A stretch of DNA of 5,433 nt from Trueperaceae bacterium. Its GTDB lineage: Bacteria > Deinococcota > Deinococci > Deinococcales > Trueperaceae. The stretch covers positions 1 to 5,433 of the forward strand of contig SKWV01000357.1 in NCBI GenBank assembly GCA_007128755.1. The letters are read 5' to 3'. Positions 1-5,433 of the stretch are shown here, in pieces (position 1 is the stretch's first letter; each line of letters opens with the position of its first letter). The translations under genes were made by a program, and so were the position numbers. The notes under the pieces are model-generated. The model searched no databases. It saw nothing but the letters and a program-made list of their open reading frames with translations, and was not told where the DNA came from.

Positions 1-765
1 CGCCCGCGCGTGTTCCGACTCCGGGTCCACCCCCTGGGCCTCGGCCGACGTGGCGGCCCGCACGGCGCCGGCCGGATCGGCCACCAATCCCGGCAGCGCC
101 GCCAACGCGGCGTCCAGGTCGGCGCCGGTGAGCGCGTGCGCGGGATCGACGCCGGCGAGGTGGGCCCAGGCCCGCGCCAGCGTCTTCCCCACCCCGTCGA
201 TGCGCTCGTACGCGCGCGCCAACGCTCTCCCGCGGAGCACGCTGGCGACGACGCCGAGATCGGCCTCGCGCGGGTCGAGCTTGTCGTACGGCGGCGGCGG
301 GCGGTAGGGCGCCCCGCCGACGAGCTGCCGGTGACGGTTGCGCGCCGCGGTCACCTCGCGCTGGACGGCCACGATGCGGCCGCTCGGCTCCAGCAGCAGC
401 GCGTTGGCGTGGTGGCCGGTGAGCTCGACCATGAGCTGGATGGCGGGCACCGGCACGAAGCCGTCGCTCGCGCCGAAGTGGAGCACGAACCGGCGATCGA
501 GGGCGAACTGCTGCACGTCGACGAGGGGTCCGCCGGCACGCGCATGGAGCGTGCGGGCGAAGGACGTGGCGGGCCCCTCCGTGTCGGCCGGCATGGCGCC
601 GATCACCACGCGAGGCCGGGTGGGGTGCAGCTCGATCCAGAGCGCGCCCTCGGGGACGATCGGCAGCACCAGCGTGGTCTCGCCGAGGAAGCGCCAGGGC
701 AACCGCTGCGCCGGGAGGAGGGGCCGGAGCCGAGCGAGCTCCGCCGCGATCAGGAGGCCCTCCAC
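1..765 (-). CDS. rqcH: RqcH / NFACT family ribosome-associated quality-control factor (FbpA domain), 3' end cut off by window edge
   Basis: Bacterial homologue of Rqc2/NEMF. In Bacillus subtilis, RqcH binds 50S subunits carrying a stuck peptidyl-tRNA, recruits tRNA-Ala and drives C-terminal alanine tailing that marks the chain for proteolysis. The 255 visible residues cover the NFACT-N domain, long annotated as fibronectin-binding protein A N-terminal domain: start MEGL, then LRPLLP (13-18), the D90-R91 pair matching the DR motif needed for tailing in B. subtilis RqcH, ELTGHHANALLLE (114-126), and PYRPPPPYDKLDP (153-165). A helix-hairpin-helix-like stretch follows (IDGVGKTLARAW, 189-200). The coiled coil and NFACT-R part would lie left of the window. 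Start is GTG at 765: an in-frame TGA at 786-784 leaves no other candidate, and AAGG sits six bases upstream. The old adhesin name should not be taken literally; there is no secretion signal. Frame is open to base 1, with no frameshift. Confidence 0.93.
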   Translation of the reverse strand, partial: MEGLLIAAELARLRPLLPAQRLPWRFLGETTLVLPIVPEGALWIELHPTRPRVVIGAMPADTEGPATSFARTLHARAGGPLVDVQQFALDRRFVLHFGASDGFVPVPAIQLMVELTGHHANALLLEPSGRIVAVQREVTAARNRHRQLVGGAPYRPPPPYDKLDPREADLGVVASVLRGRALARAYERIDGVGKTLARAWAHLAGVDPAHALTGADLDAALAALPGLVADPAGAVRAATSAEAQGVDPESEHARA

Positions 766-771
766 GTCAGG

Positions 772-775
772 CCTT
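772..775 (-). promoter_or_regulatory. Shine-Dalgarno sequence of rqcH
   Basis: AAGG on the minus strand, six bases before the GTG at 765. Together with the in-frame TGA at 786-784 it fixes the rqcH start. It lies within the 36-base gap after the TPR gene stop, so the gene can be initiated independently but is probably co-transcribed. Confidence 0.6.
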
Positions 776-801
776 CGACCCGGTCAGGGTGCCCGTCACG
801 A

Positions 802-2205
802 TCAGTTCAGGACGCGATCGTGCCCGCCGAGCGCCTCGCGGGCCCAGTGGACGTGCCGCTGGAGCGGAAGACGCCACTCGCTGCCGGCATCGGTGTGCTC
901 GAGCGCCGCGAGCGCATGGTGCAGGACGCGCTCGGCGCTGCCCTCGCCCTTCTGGGCGTAGACGTCGGCCAGGACCTGGTGCGCGGCGAGCCACGCCGCG
1001 TCGCCGGCCGCGGAGGCGCTGATCGCCTGCTCGAACCAGCTGATGGCGTCGTCGAGCCGGAAGTACTCGAACGCCAGCGAACCCAACACGAGGCACCCCG
1101 TGGCGGTCGCGCCCATCTCGAGCGCCTGCTCGGCCAGCGCCTCCGCCGAGTCGTACTCGCCCATCTTGAGCCGCACGTCGGCCAAGTCGGCGACCGCGTC
1201 CGGGCGGTGCGGGTACGCCGGATCGGAGACGACCTCCTCGAGCATGCCCTCGGCCTCGGTCAGGTGCTCGGACTCGGCGAGCGCGAAGGCGGCCTCGTGC
1301 TGGGCGTAGGCGCGGTGGTCGGCCGGAGCCACGTCGATGGCGTCGCGCAGGGCTGCGACGGCCTCGTCGAAGCGGCCTACGGCGGTGAGCGCCTGGCCCA
1401 TCGCGAAGGCGAGGGAGAACGTCGGCTCGTCGGCCGGATCCAGGGCCCGGGCCATGACGAAGAGTTCCACCGCCCGGTTGGGGTTCCCGGCGTCGAGGTG
1501 GGCGCGACCCTCGACGTAGCGCATGGTCGCCCGGTCGTCGGGGCCGAGCCGATGCTCCTCGACGCCCGCGAGCGCCACGATCACGTCGCTCGTGCGCCCG
1601 AGTTCGAGCAGGCAGGAGGCGTGGCTCACGCGTTCGGCGTCGCGTTCCTCGACGGGCGCGAGCGTGACGGCCTGCAGGTACGCGGCGGCCGCGGCCGACC
1701 AGTCGCCGAGCGTCTCGTAGGACTGCCCGAGGAGCGACCAGCGGCGCCACACGAGGTAGGCGGGGAGCGCGTCGGGCTCGATGGCCTCGAGGCGGCGGGC
1801 GGAGCTCTTGGCGGCCCCGACCGCGAGCAGGGCCGAGGCGGCGTGATACGCCGCCGTCGGGTGCTCGGCCGTGGTCGCCAAGCGCAGTCCGCGCTTCACG
1901 TCCGAGACGCCGCCGCCGCGGTACGCCGCGAACTCCCAGAAGAGCGCCTGGTAGAGCGGATGCTCGACGAGGTTCGGGTCGCACCCCACGGCGGCCTTGA
2001 GGGCGGGCCCGCCGTTCTCGAGGCCTTCGTCGCCGTAGAGCGCGTAGACCGCGGCGAGGTGGAGCCAGTACTGCGCCTGGGCGGCCGCCGGCCGCGGTCG
2101 CTTGGCCGCGTTCTCGAGCAGCGTGAACGCGACGTCGTAGCGACCCTCGGCCAGCGCTCGCTGCGCGGGCTCGAGTTCGGCCAAGGCGGACCGCCTGAAG
2201 ATCAC
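802..2205 (-). CDS. TPR-repeat protein of unknown function
   Basis: 467-residue, almost entirely helical protein made of tetratricopeptide repeats. Clear repeat units lie at about 10-34, 153-184, 227-257, 264-294, 335-365 and 368-398, with weaker ones near 190-220, 299-328 and 404-436. Typical elements include A-x-G-R-[YF]-D/E-x-A (e.g. VGRFDEAVAAL, 276-286; MGEYDSAEAL, 348-357). Residues 70-150 are helical but do not fit the repeat well. No signal peptide, membrane segment or enzymatic domain is visible, so it is probably a cytosolic scaffold or adaptor that binds proteins. The start is GTG at 2205; an in-frame TAG five codons upstream (2217-2215) rules out a longer protein. It lacks its own obvious Shine-Dalgarno sequence, and an 11-codon micro-ORF ends on this GTG, which suggests translational coupling. 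The next gene, rqcH, begins 36 bases after its stop. I do not recognise the specific family, and partner or process is unknown. Confidence 0.92.
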   Translation of the reverse strand: MIFRRSALAELEPAQRALAEGRYDVAFTLLENAAKRPRPAAAQAQYWLHLAAVYALYGDEGLENGGPALKAAVGCDPNLVEHPLYQALFWEFAAYRGGGVSDVKRGLRLATTAEHPTAAYHAASALLAVGAAKSSARRLEAIEPDALPAYLVWRRWSLLGQSYETLGDWSAAAAAYLQAVTLAPVEERDAERVSHASCLLELGRTSDVIVALAGVEEHRLGPDDRATMRYVEGRAHLDAGNPNRAVELFVMARALDPADEPTFSLAFAMGQALTAVGRFDEAVAALRDAIDVAPADHRAYAQHEAAFALAESEHLTEAEGMLEEVVSDPAYPHRPDAVADLADVRLKMGEYDSAEALAEQALEMGATATGCLVLGSLAFEYFRLDDAISWFEQAISASAAGDAAWLAAHQVLADVYAQKGEGSAERVLHHALAALEHTDAGSEWRLPLQRHVHWAREALGGHDRVLN

Positions 2206-2237
2206 GACGTCACGCTAACACGCGCCTGACGCGTCAT
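2202..2237 (-). CDS. Possible 11-codon leader micro-ORF overlapping the TPR gene start
   Basis: In the gap between the deacetylase and the TPR gene, an ATG at 2237-2235 opens a frame coding MTRQARVSVTS and stops at TGA 2204-2202. That stop overlaps the GTG start codon of the TPR gene (2205-2203) as GTGA, the classic arrangement for translational coupling. AAGG at 2248-2245 gives it a well-placed Shine-Dalgarno sequence (seven bases to ATG), whereas the TPR GTG itself has none. Seen directly: the frame, the ribosome site and the overlap. Inferred: that ribosomes finishing the micro-ORF restart on the TPR gene. Chance is a serious alternative in DNA this rich in G+C. Another is a one-base sequence error or frameshift that hides the true N-terminus of the TPR protein. 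Confidence 0.35.
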   Translation of the reverse strand: MTRQARVSVTS

Positions 2238-2245
2238 GGAGGCGC
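2222..2245 (-). repeat. Short inverted repeat around the micro-ORF start
   Basis: On the minus strand GCGCCT (2245-2240) can pair with AGGCGC (2227-2222), leaving a 12-base loop that contains the ATG at 2237-2235. The first arm is also part of an 8-base perfect palindrome AGGCGCCT (2247-2240), and the loop and second arm contain a 10-base perfect palindrome TGACGCGTCA (2236-2227). There is no run of T after it, so it is not a rho-independent terminator. It could modulate translation initiation or be a chance result of high G+C. Confidence 0.3.
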
Positions 2246-2248
2246 CTT
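2245..2248 (-). promoter_or_regulatory. Shine-Dalgarno sequence serving the micro-ORF (and possibly the TPR gene)
   Basis: AAGG on the minus strand immediately after the deacetylase stop codon, seven bases before the ATG at 2237. It is 39 bases from the TPR GTG, too far to serve that start directly, so it either drives the micro-ORF or is fortuitous. Confidence 0.4.
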
Positions 2249-2998
2249 TCACAACCAGGCGACGGTCCTGGGCCCGTTGCCGGGCTCGGTCGTCGGCCGC
2301 AGACGGTGGAACGTCTCGACGCGGAGGCGGCGCGGGAAGCGGCGCATGAACTCCAGCACCGAGAGGGCCTGCGAGCGGTGGCACGCGAGGGCGGCCAGCT
2401 TGGTCTCGATCCAGGCGTCGACCTCGACCACGTGCGTGGGCGGCAGATGGAGCCGGAGGATCTCCTCGGCGCTCAGGAACCCGGAGCGCGCGGCCCCCTC
2501 GTAGGCGACGTCGGCCGCGTAGGCGTAGAGCCGCACGTCGTGCTGCGCCCCCAGGAGACCCAGCGCCGCCACCACGGCGCGATGCGTGGCGACGTGGTCC
2601 GGATGGCCGTTCGCGCCGTTGGGGCCGAAGGTCACGATGGCCTTGGGCGCCACCCGGTCGATCTCGGCCGCGACGCGCTCGGCGATCTGGGCGCTCGGCA
2701 GCGACGCCAAGCCCGCGTGCTGGTCGATGCCGCGGTCCGCGTCGGGCACGTAGTCGTGCTCGTCCCACACCGTCACGTCGGCGACGCCGAGCGTCGCCAG
2801 GGCGGCGCGGAGCTCCCCCTCGCGCAGCGCGGCGAGCTCGCCGGGGCGGGCGAGCCCGAGCGAGCGTCCGGCTCGGCCTCGCGTGAGATGCAAGGTGGCG
2901 GTGGCGCGCCCGGCATCGGCCATCTTCGCCAGCAGGCCACCGGCACCGAAGGCCTCGTCGTCCGGGTGCGGCACGATCAGCATGAGTTCGGTCGTCAC
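2249..2998 (-). CDS. PIG-L/LmbE family zinc-dependent deacetylase
   Basis: 249-residue protein of the PIG-L family, which removes the N-acetyl group from GlcNAc-type sugars. Visible motifs: PHPDDE at 10-15 and NGHPDH at 130-135. By analogy with MshB, H11, D14 and H135 would bind the metal and D13 would be the general base; all are present. An LTRGRAG segment (38-44) follows the second strand, as in many LmbE-like proteins. No signal peptide or membrane segment, so cytosolic. The start is GTG at 2998; ATG at 2983 (Met6) is an alternative just before the first strand, and neither has a good Shine-Dalgarno sequence. Substrate cannot be read from sequence. The family includes MshB (mycothiol) and BshB (bacillithiol); Deinococcota are known bacillithiol makers, but the HPDDE form differs from the HPDDVE form I recall for BshB1, so no symbol is given. 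It lies between clpB (32-base gap) and the TPR gene (43-base gap), probably co-transcribed. Confidence 0.95.
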   Translation of the reverse strand: MTTELMLIVPHPDDEAFGAGGLLAKMADAGRATATLHLTRGRAGRSLGLARPGELAALREGELRAALATLGVADVTVWDEHDYVPDADRGIDQHAGLASLPSAQIAERVAAEIDRVAPKAIVTFGPNGANGHPDHVATHRAVVAALGLLGAQHDVRLYAYAADVAYEGAARSGFLSAEEILRLHLPPTHVVEVDAWIETKLAALACHRSQALSVLEFMRRFPRRLRVETFHRLRPTTEPGNGPRTVAWL

Positions 2999-3030
2999 GC
3001 GTTCGACGATACCGTCCTGGGACCGCCGCG

Positions 3031-5433
3031 TCAGTTCGGCGCCGGCGCCTCGCGGCGCCTGTCGAACGTGAACCCTGCCGCACCGACGTCGACGACGACG
3101 GTGTCGCCGGCCTCCACCTCGCCCGCGATGATCCGCTTCGAGAGCGGCGTCTCGATCGACGCCTGCACGGCGCGCTTGAGCGGACGCGCCCCGAACACGG
3201 GATCGAAGCCGATGCGCGCGAGCTGCGCCAGCGCGCCCGGCGTCACGTCGAGCTCGATGCGCCGGTCGGCGAGCCGTCGCCGCACGCGCTCGAGCTGGAT
3301 CTCGGCGATCCGCTCCACCTGCGTCTGGTCGAGCGCGTGGAACACGATGGTGTCGTCGACGCGGTTGAGGAACTCCGGCCGGAACTGCTGTTGCAGGAGG
3401 CCGAACACGGTCGCCTTGATCGCCTCCGCGTCGAGCCCGCTGCGGGACGCCTCGAGGATCTGCGGCGAGCCGACGTTGCTCGTCATGATGACGACGGTGT
3501 TGCGGAAGTCGACGGTGCGTCCGTGCGCGTCGGTGAGGCGGCCGTCGTCGAGCAGTTGCAGCAGCGCGTTGAACACGTCGGGGTGCGCCTTCTCGATCTC
3601 GTCGAAGAGCAGGACGGCGTACGGCTTGCGGCGCACCGCCTCGGTGAGCTGCCCGCCCTCCTCGTAGCCGATGTACCCGGGAGGCGCGCCGATGAGCCGC
3701 GCGACGGTGTGCTTCTCCATGAACTCCGACATGTCGAGCCGGATCATGTGCTCCTCGCTGTCGAAGAGCTCCGCGGCGAGCGCCTTGGCGGTCTCCGTCT
3801 TCCCGACGCCGGTGGGGCCGAGGAAGATGAACGACCCGATGGGGCGGTCGGGGTCGGCGAGGCCGGCGCGCGAGCGCCGGATGGCGTCGGCCACGGCGGT
3901 GATGGCCTCGTCCTGGCCGATCACGCGGCGATGCAGCGCCTCCTCGATCCGCAGCAGCTTCTCCCGCTCGCCCTCCATGAGCCGCGCCAGCGGGATCTTC
4001 GTCGCGCGGCTCACGACCGCCGCGACCTCGTCCTCGCCGACCTCGAGCCGGACGTAACGGGCGCCGTCGAGCCGGTCCTTCATCTCGACGATGCGCCGCT
4101 CCAGCTGGGGCAGCTCGCCGTAGCGGAGCTGGGCGGCGCGCTCGAGGTCGTAGTCGCGCTCGGCCGCGTCGATCTGCGTCCGCACCCGATCGAGGCTCTC
4201 CGTCGCGCCCTTGAGCTCGTCGTGGATCCGCCGCTCGGCCTCCCAGTCGCTGGTGGCGCGGTCGACCTGGTCCTGGATCGCGCGGAGCTCCTCCTCGATC
4301 CGCATGCGGCGGTGCGCGGCCTCGGTGTCGTCGTCGCCCTTGAGCGCCTGCGCCTCGATCTCGAGCTGCAGCTTGCGGCGCCGGAGGACGTCGATCTCCT
4401 CCGGCAGGCTGTCGAGCTGCACGCGGATCCGGCTCGCGGCCTCGTCGATGAGGTCGATCGCCTTGTCGGGCAGCTGGCGGTCGGCGATGTAGCGGTGCGA
4501 CAGCGAGGCGGCCGCCACGATCGCGCCGTCGGTGATGTCGACGCCGTGGTGGACCTGGTACTTCTCCTTGAGCCCGCGCAGGATGCTGACGGTCTCCTCC
4601 ACCGTCGGCTCGTCGACGACGATGGGCTGGAAGCGCCGCTCGAGCGCGGCGTCCTTCTCGATCTGGCGGTACTCGTTCAGGGTGGTGGCGCCGATCATGC
4701 GGAGCTCGCCGCGCGCCAGCGGCGGCTTGAGCATGTTGCCCGCGTCGACGGCACCCTCGGCCTTGCCGGCGCCGACGATGGTGTGCAGCTCGTCGATGAA
4801 GAGCACGACGTCGCCCTTGGAGCCGACCGTCTCCTGGATCACGCCCTTGAGCCGCTCCTCGAACTCGCCGCGGTACTTCGCCCCGGCGAGCAGGCTGCCC
4901 ATGTCGAGCTGGATGACGCGCTTGCCCTGCAGGCCTTCGGGCACGTCCTTGTTGACGATGCGCTGGGCGAGGCCCTCGGCGATCGCGGTCTTGCCGACGC
5001 CGGGCTCGCCGATGAGCACGGGGTTGTTCTTGGTGCGCCTGAGCAGGATCTGGATGGCGCGGCGGATCTCCTCGTCGCGGCCGATGACGGGGTCGAGCCC
5101 ACCGTCGCGGGCGCGCTGGGTGAGGTCGATGCCGTAGCGCTCCAGCGCCTCGAAGCTCGACTCGGCCGTCCGGCTGTCGACGTGGCGGCCGCCGCGGACC
5201 GCGCGCGCCGCCTCCTCGAGCTCGTCGGCCGAGGGCAGCATCGCCAGCGCGTCGCCGGCGGAGCGGCGCACGGCCACCAGCAAGGTGTCGGCCGCGACGA
5301 AGGCGTCGCCCCAGGCGGTCGCGGTCTGCTCCGCCGCGTCGAAGGCGGTGGCGAGCTCGGGGGCCAGGTACTGCGCGTCGGCGCCGCTGACCTTCGGCAG
5401 CCGCGTCAGGGCGGCGTCGAGGGCGCTCTGCAC
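3031..5433 (-). CDS. clpB: ATP-dependent protein disaggregase ClpB (Hsp104 family), N-terminus cut off by window edge
   Basis: Hsp100 AAA+ hexamer that threads aggregated proteins through its central pore, working with DnaK/DnaJ/GrpE in the cytosol. 800 residues are visible. Order: second half of the Clp-N domain (about 1-85), NBD1 with Walker A GEPGVGKT (142-149), Walker B ending D214-E215, pore-loop Y187 (KYRG) and arginine pair 266-267; a long charged coiled-coil middle domain (about 345-460), which separates ClpB from ClpA; then NBD2 with Walker A GPTGVGKT (539-546), Walker B D611-E612, pore loop GYIGY (586-590), FLNR (688-691) and sensor-2 GAR (748-750). Compared with Thermus ClpB (about 854 residues, recalled), roughly 60 N-terminal residues lie beyond the right edge, so the GTG at 5433 is an internal valine codon, not the start. 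Both ATPase sites look intact. One oddity: the usual WTGIP motif before NBD2 reads ATKIP (477-481). First gene of the visible cluster; its stop is 32 bases before the deacetylase start. Confidence 0.98.
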   Translation of the reverse strand: MQSALDAALTRLPKVSGADAQYLAPELATAFDAAEQTATAWGDAFVAADTLLVAVRRSAGDALAMLPSADELEEAARAVRGGRHVDSRTAESSFEALERYGIDLTQRARDGGLDPVIGRDEEIRRAIQILLRRTKNNPVLIGEPGVGKTAIAEGLAQRIVNKDVPEGLQGKRVIQLDMGSLLAGAKYRGEFEERLKGVIQETVGSKGDVVLFIDELHTIVGAGKAEGAVDAGNMLKPPLARGELRMIGATTLNEYRQIEKDAALERRFQPIVVDEPTVEETVSILRGLKEKYQVHHGVDITDGAIVAAASLSHRYIADRQLPDKAIDLIDEAASRIRVQLDSLPEEIDVLRRRKLQLEIEAQALKGDDDTEAAHRRMRIEEELRAIQDQVDRATSDWEAERRIHDELKGATESLDRVRTQIDAAERDYDLERAAQLRYGELPQLERRIVEMKDRLDGARYVRLEVGEDEVAAVVSRATKIPLARLMEGEREKLLRIEEALHRRVIGQDEAITAVADAIRRSRAGLADPDRPIGSFIFLGPTGVGKTETAKALAAELFDSEEHMIRLDMSEFMEKHTVARLIGAPPGYIGYEEGGQLTEAVRRKPYAVLLFDEIEKAHPDVFNALLQLLDDGRLTDAHGRTVDFRNTVVIMTSNVGSPQILEASRSGLDAEAIKATVFGLLQQQFRPEFLNRVDDTIVFHALDQTQVERIAEIQLERVRRRLADRRIELDVTPGALAQLARIGFDPVFGARPLKRAVQASIETPLSKRIIAGEVEAGDTVVVDVGAAGFTFDRRREAPAPN

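Noticed and set aside
1..765. Surface adhesin (fibronectin-binding protein) reading of the left-edge gene
   Set aside because: The domain name is historical; the protein has no secretion signal and has the NFACT-N layout and DR motif of RqcH.
767..799. Ten-codon GTG frame in the gap between the TPR gene and rqcH
   Set aside because: It ends one base before the rqcH GTG and mirrors the other gap, but it lacks a clear ribosome site and rqcH has its own AAGG, so coupling need not be invoked.
767..1984. Minus-strand open frame of 405 codons in another frame of the TPR gene
   Set aside because: Extremely Arg/Gly/Pro-rich product without domains; the TPR repeats in the overlapping frame are convincing.
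10..2229. Plus-strand open frame of 739 codons
   Set aside because: It runs opposite rqcH and the TPR gene, its product is Arg/Gly/Val-rich with no domain, and it owes its length to very high G+C third positions on the other strand.
2999..3030. Possible terminator or promoter between clpB and the deacetylase
   Set aside because: Only a 4-base-pair GTCC/GGAC stem with a two-base loop, no T run, and no recognisable -35/-10 pair.
2202..3083. Minus-strand open frame of 293 codons across the deacetylase gene
   Set aside because: Out-of-frame Arg-rich translation of the deacetylase; only its last 11 codons, which form the micro-ORF, are worth keeping.
2306..3667. Plus-strand open frame of 453 codons
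   Set aside because: It lies antisense to the well-supported deacetylase and clpB genes, and its product is low in complexity and unlike any known family.

Overview
The window is about 70% G+C and reads as one tightly packed stretch of bacterial chromosome. All four real genes lie on the minus strand, so transcription runs from the right edge to the left edge: clpB (3' part, right edge to 3031), a PIG-L/LmbE-type deacetylase (2998-2249), a TPR-repeat protein (2205-802) and rqcH (765 to the left edge, 3' end cut off). The three gaps are only 32, 43 and 36 bases. None holds a convincing terminator or promoter, so the genes look like one operon or part of one. Any main promoter would lie beyond the right edge, upstream of clpB. 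The three visible start codons are all GTG.

The likely host is a member of the Deinococcota, possibly from a lineage such as Trueperaceae rather than Thermus or Deinococcus themselves. This is inferred from memory of homologues, not from a search. The ClpB part closely follows the Thermus thermophilus ClpB sequence along its whole length, including the segments around LPKV, RYGELP and the GAR-[YF]-VRLEV stretch. The RqcH fragment has the short N-terminal style (MEGL start, then PPPPYDKLDPR) that I associate with Deinococcus homologues. High G+C and GTG starts fit but prove nothing.

Functionally, the ends of the cluster are two protein quality-control factors: ClpB, the AAA+ disaggregase that rescues aggregated proteins with DnaK, and RqcH, the NFACT protein that adds alanine tails to nascent chains stuck on split 50S subunits. 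Between them are a zinc-dependent N-acetyl-sugar deacetylase, possibly for low-molecular-weight thiol or glycoconjugate synthesis, and a cytosolic TPR scaffold of unknown role. The TPR gene sits directly before rqcH and is the most open question here. The remaining structure of note is a 43-base gap with a Shine-Dalgarno-preceded 11-codon micro-ORF whose stop overlaps the TPR start codon. No mobile elements, CRISPR arrays, RNA genes or phage genes were seen.
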